From NCBI GenBank assembly GCA_003447295.1, contig DLZQ01000062.1, positions 1 through 50,324 of the forward strand: a DNA stretch of 50,324 bases. Direction: 5' to 3'. The translations under genes were made by a program, and so were the position numbers. The notes beneath the pieces are model-generated. The model was given only the letters and a program-made list of their open reading frames with translations, did no database searches and had not been told where the DNA came from. Below are positions 30,002 through 38,802 of this stretch, in pieces (position 1 is the stretch's first letter; the number at the start of each line of letters is the position of its first letter). The stretch is from Lachnospiraceae bacterium. Lineage in GTDB: Bacteria > Bacillota > Clostridia > Lachnospirales > Lachnospiraceae.

Positions 30002-31054
30002 CTATCCGCCGATCTGTACCATTTTCCGCTGTTCTTCCACACCGTCCGGCAGTTCTTCGCCTGCTGTCCTTTCCCGGAAATGATGTTCTGATGGTTTCTC
30101 CTTCAGGGCGTTTATGATATGCCTTCCAATTTCCTCATCGTTTGCTCCGCCCCGAAGCAGCGGCTTAAGCTCCAGTCCCCTGTCATAATGCAGACAAAGC
30201 TTCAATCTTCCCTCGCAGGTCAGGCGGATTCTGTTACATTCCCTGCAGAACTTGTGGGAAATCGGACTGATGAATCCGATCCTGCCGGAAAATCCCGGAA
30301 ACTGATAATATTCTGCCGGACCGTCTGTTTCTTCGTAAGGATCTGCCGCACGCCCCGCCACTGCCAGCGGCGATTTCCCCGGAACTGCTATTGCTGCTCC
30401 AAATCTTCTCTCCAGCCGCCTTAAAATCTCCTCTGAAGAAATTCCCATATAATCTTTTCCACAGCCTATGGGCATCAGCTCGATAAACCGGACATCCACG
30501 GGTCTGGCTTCAGCCAACATAGCAATCCCTTCCAGGTCGTCTCCATTCATCTCCACGCAGGGAACACAGTTGATCTTCACCCTAAGCTGCTGCTCCAGCG
30601 CTGCATCGATCGCACAGAGCACACTGTCCACACCTGCTGTGCGATCTGCCCGGTCACAGCCGGTGATGCAGCGAAAACGTTCCGGATCCAGCGTGTCCAG
30701 GCTGATGTTCACTGCCGTAAGTCCCGCTTCGCGATAGACTTTTGCCTGCGGTGCGAACAGCGTCCCATTGGTAGTCATGGCAATCTCCCGGATTCCGCAC
30801 AGCCCGTGGATCTGCTCCACCAGCCACGACAGATTTTTCCGTACCATGGGTTCCCCGCCGGTCAGCCGCACCTTCCGGATTCCCAGTTGTTCCATGATCC
30901 CCACCAGCCGGAAGATTTCTTCCAGCGTCAGTATCTCCTCATGGGCTAACGGCGTGATCCCATGCGGTGGCATGCAGTATCTGCACCGGAGATTACACTT
31001 GTCCGTCACCGATATCCTCAAATAATCAATTTCTCTTCCCAGACCGTCCTGCAT
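30002..31054 (-). CDS. moaA: GTP 3',8-cyclase MoaA
   Basis: Radical-SAM enzyme for the first step of molybdenum cofactor synthesis, 350 residues. The N-terminal cluster motif is CNLRCRYC (about residues 20-27), followed by the SAM-binding RLTGGEP. The C-terminal second cluster is FCRECNRIRLTCEGRLKLC, and the protein ends in the functional Gly-Gly (QIGG). Twenty-odd residues longer than usual because of a Gly/Ala/Glu-rich loop before the second cluster (VAGRAADPYEETDG). It lies 12 bases downstream of modC and 64 bases upstream of the MOSC-MogA gene, in the same operon. Confidence 0.97.
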   Translation of the reverse strand: MQDGLGREIDYLRISVTDKCNLRCRYCMPPHGITPLAHEEILTLEEIFRLVGIMEQLGIRKVRLTGGEPMVRKNLSWLVEQIHGLCGIREIAMTTNGTLFAPQAKVYREAGLTAVNISLDTLDPERFRCITGCDRADRTAGVDSVLCAIDAALEQQLRVKINCVPCVEMNGDDLEGIAMLAEARPVDVRFIELMPIGCGKDYMGISSEEILRRLERRFGAAIAVPGKSPLAVAGRAADPYEETDGPAEYYQFPGFSGRIGFISPISHKFCRECNRIRLTCEGRLKLCLHYDRGLELKPLLRGGANDEEIGRHIINALKEKPSEHHFRERTAGEELPDGVEEQRKMVQIGG

Positions 31055-31066
31055 TATGTACTCCTT

Positions 31067-32110
31067 CTATTTTTCCAGCCATATGATCTGTTCCGGCGGC
31101 ATTTTCAGATACAGTGTTTCTGCATGTTTCAGCGACTGCCATTCCTCCTTCGGCAATTCATAGGTCAACACCTCTGACGCATGTTCCCCAGTCCGGTTAC
31201 CGTTACAAAACAGTACCACTGTGGAAAAGGTATCCTCAATCACCCGCAGGATATGACACTTTAGCACATTCGTTGCCTCCATTGTCGGAACGACCTGAAA
31301 ATAGTGTGCCCGGAATGCCGCATATTTGTAGTTTCCTTCCTCAGGCGGCGCAGACAGGCGGATTCCCCAGTCTGTTGCTGCATACCTGCCATCAGGCTCT
31401 GTCCAAAGCTCCGAGACATTTTTGCATCCGGTCAGAAGCGTTGCCGCCAGAGATGACGGATTCTGAAAAAGCTCCTCTTTCGGCTGCACATCCAGGATCT
31501 GTCCGTCTTCCATAACCGCGATGCGGTCCGTCATACGATAGGCCTCGTTCCGGTCATGGGATACGAACAGTACTGTCTTCCCATAATCTTCCATCACCTT
31601 CATCAATTCCCGCTCCAACTGCATCTTCAGATAATTGTCCAGTGCTGTAAAGGGCTCATCCAACATCAGTATCCCCGGTTCCCCTGCCAACATTCTTGCC
31701 ATGGCGGTACGCTGCTTCTGTCCACCGGACAACTGCGCCGGGTACAGCTGCTCCTTGCCTTCCAGGAAAAAACGTTTCACATATTCCGATGCTTTCTTCC
31801 TGTCACCTGCACCGCACAGGATATTCTGCAGCACCGTCATATTCGGGAAGAGGGCATAATCCTGAAATAAATAGCCTACTCTCCTCTTCTGTACCGGCAG
31901 ATGGATCCGTTTCTCCGAATCAAAAAACACTTTATCATCCAGCCGGATCACGCCGCGGTCCGGCTTTTCGATTCCTGCGATGCATTTGAGTGTCATGCTC
32001 TTGCCGCAGCCGGAAGCACCTAACAGCCCCAATACCTCTTTTTCTGCGGTAAACTTTACTTTCAGTAGAAAGTCACCACATTTTTTCTCAATATCCACAT
32101 ACAAAGCCAT
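31067..32110 (-). CDS. modC: Molybdate ABC transporter ATP-binding protein
   Basis: 347 residues. Walker A GASGCGKS (about 33-40), signature LSGGQKQR, Walker B ILMLDEPF and switch His in LFVSHDRNEA are all intact. The C-terminal ~110 residues form a TOBE/MOP-like extension that in ModC can sense molybdate. Its ATG overlaps the modB stop (TAATG), so the two are coupled. It energises molybdate (or tungstate) import through ModB. Confidence 0.94.
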   Translation of the reverse strand: MALYVDIEKKCGDFLLKVKFTAEKEVLGLLGASGCGKSMTLKCIAGIEKPDRGVIRLDDKVFFDSEKRIHLPVQKRRVGYLFQDYALFPNMTVLQNILCGAGDRKKASEYVKRFFLEGKEQLYPAQLSGGQKQRTAMARMLAGEPGILMLDEPFTALDNYLKMQLERELMKVMEDYGKTVLFVSHDRNEAYRMTDRIAVMEDGQILDVQPKEELFQNPSSLAATLLTGCKNVSELWTEPDGRYAATDWGIRLSAPPEEGNYKYAAFRAHYFQVVPTMEATNVLKCHILRVIEDTFSTVVLFCNGNRTGEHASEVLTYELPKEEWQSLKHAETLYLKMPPEQIIWLEK

Positions 32111-32781
32111 TATCTCTTTCCACCGCCTCTCCGCTCCTGATAACCCATCCAGTAATTCATCAGGAAAATGGTGAAAAAGGATATTCCCATGATAATAGCT
32201 ACCCAGTAATAGGCAAGACTGCGGTCACCGCTCTGCACTGCCGTGTAGATTGCCACCGACATGGTCTGTGTCCTTCCTGGAATATTTCCGGCTAACATGA
32301 TCGTCGCGCCGAATTCCCCCATAGCCCTGGCGAATGCCAGAATCGTGGCCGCCGCCACACCGGGCCATGCTGCCGGCAGCTGAATCCTGAAAAAAATCTT
32401 TGCCTCTGACATTCCCAGCGTCCTTGCCGCATAAATCAGATTCACATCCACCTGCTCCAGGGCTCCGCGGGCTGTCCGGTACATGATGGGAAAAGATACC
32501 ACCACTGCCGCGATCACCGCCCCCTGCCAGGTGAACAGCACACTGATTCCCATTTTTAAGAGCAGCCCGCCTAACAGACTGTTCTTCCCGAAGATGATCA
32601 GCAGGAAAAATCCGACTACCGTAGGAGGTAATACCATCGGCAGAGAGAAAATGCCGTCAATCAGTGCCTTGCCCGATCTTAAGGAGATGACCAGCCTGGC
32701 AGAAAGCAGACCTAAGAAAAACGTAAACACCGTCGCACATACCGCGACCTTCAGGGAGATCCATAAGGGTGAAAAATCCAT
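32110..32781 (-). CDS. modB: Molybdate ABC transporter permease
   Basis: 223 residues with five or six hydrophobic segments (VAVCATVFTFFLGLLSARLV, FSLPMVLPPTVVGFFLLIIFG, LAYYWVAIIMGISFFTIFLM). The EAA coupling loop (AARTLGMSEAKIFFRIQLPAAWPG) and the molybdate/sulfate permease signature GEFGATIMLAGN are present. It lies 8 bases after modA and overlaps modC. Confidence 0.95.
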   Translation of the reverse strand: MDFSPLWISLKVAVCATVFTFFLGLLSARLVISLRSGKALIDGIFSLPMVLPPTVVGFFLLIIFGKNSLLGGLLLKMGISVLFTWQGAVIAAVVVSFPIMYRTARGALEQVDVNLIYAARTLGMSEAKIFFRIQLPAAWPGVAAATILAFARAMGEFGATIMLAGNIPGRTQTMSVAIYTAVQSGDRSLAYYWVAIIMGISFFTIFLMNYWMGYQERRGGGKR

Positions 32782-32789
32782 GTCTGCTC

Positions 32790-33665
32790 CTATTCTGCCG
32801 CAGAGAATCCGTAGGCTTCAAATTTCTGCATGGTATGATCGGTCTGCAGATAGGCAAGGAACTCTGCTGCCGCATCTGCGTGTTCACTTGCCTTCACGAT
32901 TCCCACCGGATAGATCACCTGTTTACAGGAGCCCGCGGGAGCCTCACAGACGATCTTGATGTTCTCGCCCACATAAGCATCCGTTGCATATACCACGCCA
33001 CAGTCCACTGCACCGGTTTCTACCCAGGAGAGTACCGTGCGGACATCGGAGCCGTAGTTTGCTTTTGTCTTTACCGTATCCAGAATTCCCAGAGAGGTGA
33101 AAATCTCCTCGGAGTACTGACCTACCGGCACACTGCCCGGCTCTCCCAGACCGATCATGCCGACTTTATCTGTTGCCACATCTTCGAAAGAGGTAATGTC
33201 TTTATCCCTGCCTTCCGGAACGATCAGAACTATCTTATTTTCCAACAGCTTCACAATAGAATCCGAATCCATCAGTCCCTCATCGTTCAAAGCTGTCATC
33301 TGTTTGGTAGCTGCGGAGAAAAACAGATCTGCCGGAGCGCCTTCCTCGATCTGTGTCTGTAAGGCACCGGATGCTCCATAAGAAAAGTTCAGTGTCACAT
33401 TTGGGTGTGCTGCTTCATACTCTGTCTTGATCTCGTTGCATACATCCGTCAGGGAAGCTGCCGCTAAAATGGTCAGTTCCACAGCTTCACCGTTCTCCGT
33501 ATCCTGCGCCATGCTGCCTGCTTCCACATCTGCCTGAGCATTTGTTTCGGAAGCAGCCGACCCGGTATCTGCTGCATTCTTCGTTTCAGATCCACATCCT
33601 GCAAGCAGCATTGCTGCCAGGATCGTTGTCATTACTACTGTCAATTTTTTATTATATTTTTTCAA
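32790..33665 (-). CDS. modA: Molybdate-binding lipoprotein
   Basis: Substrate-binding component, about 291 residues. The start is placed at TTG 33665, giving a proper lipoprotein signal ([20 protein letters not shown] then lipobox LAGC). It overlaps the moaC 3' end by 14 bases. Earlier starts read through moaC in another frame; ATG 33632 would shorten the signal. The mature part shows the SBP_bac_11/ModA pattern: [73 protein letters not shown] Ser/Thr/Ala-rich linker of ~40 residues follows the lipid Cys. It acts outside the membrane. Preference for molybdate or tungstate cannot be read by eye. Confidence 0.93.
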   Translation of the reverse strand: MKKYNKKLTVVMTTILAAMLLAGCGSETKNAADTGSAASETNAQADVEAGSMAQDTENGEAVELTILAAASLTDVCNEIKTEYEAAHPNVTLNFSYGASGALQTQIEEGAPADLFFSAATKQMTALNDEGLMDSDSIVKLLENKIVLIVPEGRDKDITSFEDVATDKVGMIGLGEPGSVPVGQYSEEIFTSLGILDTVKTKANYGSDVRTVLSWVETGAVDCGVVYATDAYVGENIKIVCEAPAGSCKQVIYPVGIVKASEHADAAAEFLAYLQTDHTMQKFEAYGFSAAE

Positions 33666-34143
33666 ATTCTGTTCTTTGAAAATGTCCGCTCTTGCCACCC
33701 ATCTTTTCCTCCAGATGAATCTCTCCCATTTCCATGCCGCGGTCCATTGCCTTGCACATATCATAGATAGTAAGCAGTGCCACATTCACCCCGGTCAGTG
33801 CCTCCATCTCCACGCCGGTACGTCCGGATAATTTTGCTGTACAGAAACACCGTATCGTACAGGTCTCCTCTTCCATAGCAAAATCTATGGTGACCTTTGT
33901 CAGCATCAGTGGATGACACAAAGGGATCAGTTCCCAGGTCCGTTTGGCCGCCATGATCCCTGCGATCCGCGCAGTTCCCAGAACATCTCCCTTTTTTGCC
34001 GTACCATCCTTCACCGCATCAAATACTTCACGGCTCACCCGGATACAGCCACTTGCCGTGGCACATCTCTCTGTAATATCCTTGTCTGTTACATCTACCA
34101 TGATGGCGTTTCCCTGCGCATCAAAATGAGTAAAGCCTGACAT
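33652..34143 (-). CDS. moaC: Cyclic pyranopterin monophosphate synthase MoaC
   Basis: 163 residues from ATG 34143 (AAAGGAAACG site), the usual MoaC length; a longer frame runs back into the upstream gene. Family signatures: [38 protein letters not shown], and [29 protein letters not shown]. It converts the MoaA product to cPMP. It lies 20 bases after the MPT-binding gene. Confidence 0.97.
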   Translation of the reverse strand: MSGFTHFDAQGNAIMVDVTDKDITERCATASGCIRVSREVFDAVKDGTAKKGDVLGTARIAGIMAAKRTWELIPLCHPLMLTKVTIDFAMEEETCTIRCFCTAKLSGRTGVEMEALTGVNVALLTIYDMCKAMDRGMEMGEIHLEEKMGGKSGHFQRTEFEKI

Positions 34144-34163
34144 TTTCGTTTCCTTTCTGTTGT

Positions 34164-35183
34164 TTACTGCTTCCCAAAACCGCAATTGGGGAAGTGACAT
34201 ACCTCACAGTTTAGGCACAATCCGCCCTCTCCGTAGCTGTCCAGATCAGCCTTCGTCAATCGTTCTCCTGCCAGTACTCTCGGCAGTACCAGGTCAAATA
34301 CCGTGCGTCCTGCATACATCACGCAGCCCGGCAGTCCCAGCACCGGAATCTCTCCCAGATAAGCTAACAGGAACATGGCTCCGGGAAGCACCGGTGCCCC
34401 ATAAGACACAATATCCGCTCCCGCAGCTTTGATCGCTCCCGGTGTCCTGTCATCCGGGTCCACGCTCATGCCGCCGGTACACAGCACCATATCTGCGCCC
34501 TGACGGACAAACTTAAGAATCGCTGCCGAAATATCTTCCTGACAGTCATCCAGGATCACCTGACCCATCACTTCCGTATCATATGCCGCAAGCTTTGCCC
34601 GGATGGCAGGTCCGAAAGCATCCTGTATCCTGCCTTTAAATACTTCACTGCCGGTGGTGACGATCCCCACCTTTTTATGGGACATGGGCAGAATCTTAAG
34701 AAGCGGTTCCCCGCCGGCTGCTTCCTTTGCCCGGTTCATTTTTTCCTCTTCGATCACCAGTGGGATAATGCGCGTGGCCGCCAGCCTGTCTCCTGCTTTC
34801 ACCGGAAAATTGCCGTGAATGGTGGCGATCATCATCTCTCCCAGTCCGTTCACCGCACGTAATTTTTCGGAATTGATCTTGAGCAATCCGTCTGCTGCTG
34901 CCCGGATCTCGATCTTGCCTTCCTTCGGTTCACTGGCAGTCATATTGTCATTGATGCACAGATCCCGTAAAATTACCGCTGCCTCGTCCTCATGCAGGAT
35001 ACCTTCCTTTTTTTCCCACACATAGAGATGTTCCTTACCCACAGATAACAATACGGGAATATCCTCTTTCGTGACAATATGTCCCTTACGGAACACGGCA
35101 TCCTTCACCACTCCCGGAATGATCTGGGTAATATCATGGCACAACACCTGTCCCACTGCATCTTCTGTTCTGATCAGTTTCAT
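34164..35183 (-). CDS. Molybdopterin-binding (MoeA-like) protein with Cys-rich tail
   Basis: About 339 residues from ATG 35183 (GGAGAT site). The first ~150 residues ([46 protein letters not shown]) are typical of the Clostridia-type MPT-binding proteins related to MoeA. The MoCF_biosynth domain occupies about 165-310 ([59 protein letters not shown]). The protein ends in [16 protein letters not shown], a four-Cys motif that could bind a metal or cluster and is absent from standard MoeA. The operon already has a full MoeA, so this is an accessory, perhaps for metal insertion or cofactor handling. Confidence 0.87.
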   Translation of the reverse strand: MKLIRTEDAVGQVLCHDITQIIPGVVKDAVFRKGHIVTKEDIPVLLSVGKEHLYVWEKKEGILHEDEAAVILRDLCINDNMTASEPKEGKIEIRAAADGLLKINSEKLRAVNGLGEMMIATIHGNFPVKAGDRLAATRIIPLVIEEEKMNRAKEAAGGEPLLKILPMSHKKVGIVTTGSEVFKGRIQDAFGPAIRAKLAAYDTEVMGQVILDDCQEDISAAILKFVRQGADMVLCTGGMSVDPDDRTPGAIKAAGADIVSYGAPVLPGAMFLLAYLGEIPVLGLPGCVMYAGRTVFDLVLPRVLAGERLTKADLDSYGEGGLCLNCEVCHFPNCGFGKQ

Positions 35184-35222
35184 CGTAATCTCCATTTCCG
35201 GGATACCCTTCCCCGGAAGACC

Positions 35223-36314
35223 TTACGATTCTGTCACTACTCTCCCAGGCATACCAAAGTATCCTAAAATACAGGTATAAATACCTGCTATGTCATTTAT
35301 GTCATACACAGGACAGTTCACTGCATCCTGCGTCACTACATCTGTTGCAACCGCGATCAGGTGCTCTGTGGCACATACTGTATGCTCCGACACCGCTCTC
35401 CGTACCACTTCAACCTTCGGATACGCGGAATCCTTCAATCCCTCCAGAATCAGAACATCCACATCCCCGCAGGCAGCTATCATATCCTCCGCGGTCACTT
35501 TTCCCTTACGGTTCACAGAGGACTGCGTGTCGGAATAAATAGCACTGATTTGGGCTCCTGCTTCCGTAAAACGATACGTGTCCGTTCCTTCCTGATCCAT
35601 GGCGTACTCATGCCCGTCGTGTTTGATCACACCTACGCGGTATCCGTCCCGGATGAACTCGTTGATCAGCTTAATGATCAGTCCGGTCTTGCCGCTGTCC
35701 TTGATGCCGCTGACGCAGAAGATAAGCGGCAGGCTTAAACTTTCGAATTCTTCTCTGGTATTGATATTGCGCAGCTGCTTTTTATCAAAACAGCTACTTT
35801 CCAGACGGATGTATTTGGTTCGCACCCTGCGCAGGATCTGCATCAGGCGATACTGCCCCTGTTCGATCAGTTCTTCTATCACCGGCAGTATTTTTTTAGA
35901 ATAAATGGCACACAGCGGATGAATATGATCCTCATCCACCATACAATAGCAGTCATAGTCCGAGGAAATAAATTCTGTCATATACCGCACCAGATCTCCC
36001 GTGATAAATGGCATATCCCCGGCACAAACAAACACATAATCGCAGGATGTGTGGATCAGGACCTGCCGGATTCCTTCCATAGGTCCGATTTCGCGATGCT
36101 CATCACAGACAACGGGAAGCCCCAGATCCTCATATTCTCCGGGCATGGCAGCAGAAATACAGGGCTTCTCATCGAACCCCTGCAGTTCCTCACAGATTCT
36201 GTCTAAGAATCTGCGATTCTGATATTCCATTAAGACCTTGTTCTGTCCCATCCGGCTGCTTCTGCCTCCGGCGAGGACCGCTGTGCCAAGGGTAAATTTA
36301 TGCATTTCCTGCAT
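35223..36314 (-). CDS. MobA-MobB fusion, molybdenum cofactor guanylyltransferase/GTPase
   Basis: About 363 residues from ATG 36314, where GGGAGG lies 8-9 bases upstream. The longer frame begins in a palindromic repeat and has no ribosome site. The N-terminal MobA domain has LGTAVLAGGRSSRMGQNK and FVCAGDMPFITGDLV, adding GMP to molybdopterin. The C-terminal MobB domain starts near residue 200 with P-loop VSGIKDSGKTGLI and HDGHEYAMDQEGTDTYRFTEAGA. The product is the MGD cofactor used by formate dehydrogenase. The ribosome site is next to a CGTGC-TT-GCACG hairpin that could modulate translation. Confidence 0.93.
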   Translation of the reverse strand: MQEMHKFTLGTAVLAGGRSSRMGQNKVLMEYQNRRFLDRICEELQGFDEKPCISAAMPGEYEDLGLPVVCDEHREIGPMEGIRQVLIHTSCDYVFVCAGDMPFITGDLVRYMTEFISSDYDCYCMVDEDHIHPLCAIYSKKILPVIEELIEQGQYRLMQILRRVRTKYIRLESSCFDKKQLRNINTREEFESLSLPLIFCVSGIKDSGKTGLIIKLINEFIRDGYRVGVIKHDGHEYAMDQEGTDTYRFTEAGAQISAIYSDTQSSVNRKGKVTAEDMIAACGDVDVLILEGLKDSAYPKVEVVRRAVSEHTVCATEHLIAVATDVVTQDAVNCPVYDINDIAGIYTCILGYFGMPGRVVTES

Positions 36315-36326
36315 TTTTATCTTCCT

Positions 36327-36347
36327 CCCGTGCAAGCACGTCGAAAC
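36327..36347. repeat. Partial copy of the CCGTGC palindromic repeat
   Basis: Core CCCGTGCAAGCACGTCGAAAC, as in the full copy at 36471-36530, but with a degenerate left arm. It lies just upstream of the mobA-mobB start, with the GGGAGG ribosome site inside its left flank. Confidence 0.55.
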
Positions 36348-36380
36348 GTTTTTCCTTGTAGTTGCCTGTAATGATACCAT

Positions 36381-36415
36381 AAGGATTGCTCCGTGCAAGC
36401 ACTCCCGCAATCCTT
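36381..36415. repeat. Palindromic repeat, copy A
   Basis: Arms AAGGATTGC / GCAATCCTT around the core TCCGTGCAAGCACTCCC. It lies between mobAB and moeA. A further hairpin GTATAGC-TTTC-GCTATAC follows at 36433-36450. Confidence 0.75.
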
Positions 36416-36470
36416 AACGCTATTCGCATATCGTATAGCTTTCGCTATACTTTTATGCTCATATCGTTCA

Positions 36471-36530
36471 GGTCACCAAGACAAATAGTTTCTCCCGTGC
36501 AAGCACGTCGAAACTATTTGTCTTGTGACC
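36471..36530. repeat. Palindromic repeat, copy B
   Basis: Near-perfect arms of about 21 bases (GGTCAC..AAGACAAATAGTTTC and GAAACTATTTGTCTT.GTGACC) around TCCCGTGCAAGCACGTC. It lies 7 bases after the moeA stop. Confidence 0.8.
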
Positions 36531-36536
36531 TTTGTA

Positions 36537-37745
36537 TCATTTAAAGTATTGGATCTTCACTTCATCTCCGGGGTGCAGTTCCCGCCCCGGTTCTATATCT
36601 ATAAAGCAATTACAGTCTCTCATGTTGGAAAGCACCGAAGAAGCATGTACTGCTGTGGGCAGTGTCACTCTGCCTTCCTCCGCATATGCCCGGACAAAGC
36701 GTCTGAGCTTATTCACCTTCGGATAAGGGTCAGAAAGCACCGCGTGCGTTCTTCGCACTTTCAAGGATGCATCCTGTGTCAGATACGCTGCCAGTTCCCA
36801 AAAATAATACTCAAAATTGGCATACGCCGCATAGGGATTTCCCGACAGGCTTAAGATGACTTTACCATCCAGGACACTGCCGATCGACGGAGTTCCCGGC
36901 TGGATATTGGCGTGGGAAAATATTTTTTTCGCTCCCAGTTCTTCCAGCACTTCCGGCAAAAGATCCTTTTTCCCCACAGACACACCACCGGTAGTGATCA
37001 CAATATCCGCTGTTTTCAGGCACTGCTGTAATTTTTCCTTCAATAATTCTTTATCATCTCCGCAGATTTCCATGCAGGGTACCTCAATTGCCCATTTTTC
37101 CATAGAAGCCCGCAGCATATAAGCGATACTGTTATATATTTTCCCCGGTAAAAGCGGCGTTCCCGGAGCCATCAGTTCCGAACCTGTGGATAGAATACTG
37201 CACTTTATCCGCTCACAGACCGTCACCTTGTGAATGCCGAGACTTGCCAAAAGCCCCATATGGAGTGCACGCAGATGTGTCCCCCGTGCAAGGATCTGCT
37301 CACCCTCACGGATGTCCTCTCCCACACAACAATAATTTGTTCCCGCTGTAATCCCCCGGTAGATCTGTACCTGTTTTTCGCCATAATCGGTATCTTCCTG
37401 CCGGATGACCGCATCGTATCCTTCCGGCACATAAGAACCGGTCATTACGCGTACTGCGCATCCTCCTCTACAGGGAATCTCTGCGCAATCTCCGGCAAAT
37501 AATTCTCCCACGACCTGTAAAGTAACCGGATGTTCTCTGTCCGCACCCAGCGTATCCTCTGCCCGTACCGCATAACCGTCCATGGCAGACTTCGGATAGG
37601 GAGGAATCATTATCTTCGCTACAATATCCTCACCGAGGATCCGGTCACAGGCATCCGTAAGTGCCACATATTCTGTTTTTTCTATGGGCTTTACCTCTGC
37701 CAGTAATGCCTCCAGACATTCTTCCAATTCTTTCATGTCTTTCAT
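36537..37745 (-). CDS. moeA: Molybdopterin molybdenumtransferase MoeA
   Basis: 402 residues with the complete MoeA plan: IPPYPKSAMDGYAVRAED at the N-terminus, RVMTGSYVPEGYDAVIRQED, the MoCF domain CSILSTGSELMAPG ... ITTGGVSVGKKD ... LSGNPYAAYANFEYYFW, and a C-terminal beta domain ending EVKIQYFK. It inserts molybdate into adenylated molybdopterin made by the MogA domain. GAGGAGTCGCGC precedes ATG 37745. It is the second gene of the operon after fdhD; the 76-base gap holds no clear promoter. Confidence 0.97.
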   Translation of the reverse strand: MKDMKELEECLEALLAEVKPIEKTEYVALTDACDRILGEDIVAKIMIPPYPKSAMDGYAVRAEDTLGADREHPVTLQVVGELFAGDCAEIPCRGGCAVRVMTGSYVPEGYDAVIRQEDTDYGEKQVQIYRGITAGTNYCCVGEDIREGEQILARGTHLRALHMGLLASLGIHKVTVCERIKCSILSTGSELMAPGTPLLPGKIYNSIAYMLRASMEKWAIEVPCMEICGDDKELLKEKLQQCLKTADIVITTGGVSVGKKDLLPEVLEELGAKKIFSHANIQPGTPSIGSVLDGKVILSLSGNPYAAYANFEYYFWELAAYLTQDASLKVRRTHAVLSDPYPKVNKLRRFVRAYAEEGRVTLPTAVHASSVLSNMRDCNCFIDIEPGRELHPGDEVKIQYFK

Positions 37746-37821
37746 GCGCGACTCCTCTCACTGTGTTTCCTTCCGTGCTATTCCGTCGGAATGAAGCAGT
37801 CCCCCCTGTCCGTTCTCAGAG

Positions 37822-38640
37822 TTACTTTCTTGCATCATGATAGATCTCCATCCGATCCGGCCAGGCTCTGCAGATCAGATTCAGATGGTACTTCTTGGCA
37901 AGTTCTATCGCCTGATCCGTAGGTACTGCCTTGGACGCCAGCACCGGAATCCCGGCAGCGATCACTTTCTGTACCATGTCTGTTGGGACCCGACCCGTAG
38001 TAAATAAAATGCACTCCGACAGATCCAGCTGTTCCAAAAGTGCATAGCCGATACATTTATCCAATGTGTTATGTCTTCCGATATCTTCCATACTGCATAC
38101 GTATTTGTCTCTTACTCCAAGATAACAGCTGTGGGTTCCTCCGGTCTGTCTGTGCAGCTCGCAGTCCCCGGCAAATTCTTCCGTCAGGGCAAATACCCAC
38201 GCATTCTGCCATTCTGTCCCGGGTAATTCCCGTAACTGTCTTTTCCCGGTTTTTTCCAGAAAAGTAAGATTCCCGATGCAGCAGGAAGCCTCTCTGTCTG
38301 TCGATATCTGTCTGTCGCTTCCCCGCAGATTTTCCTGCAAAAATACTCTCGCACTTCTACCGCTCTCGCAGATCGTAATGCTCTCCACATCCCGGATGCT
38401 TTCAATCCAGCCTTCCGTGAAAAGTCTCCCCAGTATCAGCTCCGGCAGATGCGTGGCTGTGCAGGTCAGACGAAATGTCAGTTGCTCATCCACATAGACA
38501 TCCAGGAAATGTTCACAGACAATCTCTCTGCTTCTGCCCTTTTCCTGCTTCCCACAGTTCCCGGGACCGTCCGGCTCCACTGCGGTGTAAGTCTGTGAGA
38601 CTGCATTATGTAGTTGTTCCATACGGTCATTGATCTGCAT
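37822..38640 (-). CDS. fdhD: Formate dehydrogenase accessory sulfurtransferase FdhD
   Basis: 272 residues. FdhD delivers sulfur to the Mo-bisMGD cofactor, which formate dehydrogenase needs for activity. Signatures: FRLTCTATHLPELILGRLFTEGWI, the loop CELHRQTGGTHSCYLG, and the strong MEDIGRHNTLDKCIGYAL motif, then FTTGRVPTDMVQKVIAAGIPVLASKAVPTDQAI. The N-terminal 30 residues are variable; ATG 38640 has only a weak purine-rich site. It is the first gene of the ~9.6 kb cofactor operon and is expressed from a promoter carrying the same operator as the FDH operon. Confidence 0.95.
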   Translation of the reverse strand: MQINDRMEQLHNAVSQTYTAVEPDGPGNCGKQEKGRSREIVCEHFLDVYVDEQLTFRLTCTATHLPELILGRLFTEGWIESIRDVESITICESGRSARVFLQENLRGSDRQISTDREASCCIGNLTFLEKTGKRQLRELPGTEWQNAWVFALTEEFAGDCELHRQTGGTHSCYLGVRDKYVCSMEDIGRHNTLDKCIGYALLEQLDLSECILFTTGRVPTDMVQKVIAAGIPVLASKAVPTDQAIELAKKYHLNLICRAWPDRMEIYHDARK

Positions 38641-38677
38641 TTATCGTTCTCTTTCCATCATTCAAAGTAACATTTCT

Positions 38678-38720
38678 ATGTAAGCACTTACATTTTACAT
38701 CAAACTGCGGCTCATCGCAA
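38678..38720 (-). promoter_or_regulatory. fdhD/moe/mod operon promoter with the shared operator
   Basis: The minus strand has TTGCGA (38715-38720), 17 bases, TAAAAT (38692-38697), immediately followed by the inverted repeat ATGTAAG-N2-CTTACAT (38678-38693). The fdh promoter has TATAAT in the same contact with the same repeat. The centre is one base away from a LacI/CcpA-type operator (CA/TG instead of CG), so a LacI-family protein is one candidate regulator. Confidence 0.8.
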
Positions 38721-38724
38721 GCAA

Positions 38725-38761
38725 AAAAAATGCGTGCAGAGATGATCCACACGCATTTTTT
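38725..38761. terminator. Terminator of ilvE (symmetric)
   Basis: AAAAAATGCGTG (38725-38736) pairs with CACGCATTTTTT (38750-38761), with T-runs on both strands. It separates ilvE from the fdhD promoter. Confidence 0.9.
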
Positions 38762-38802
38762 GATTATCCTGTTTTAAACAATTCCAAGCCTTCTGTCAGC
38801 GA

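Noticed and set aside
38641..38720. Moco or tungsten riboswitch in the leader of the cofactor operon
   Set aside because: The leader from the assigned promoter to fdhD is only about 45 nt, too short for such an RNA.
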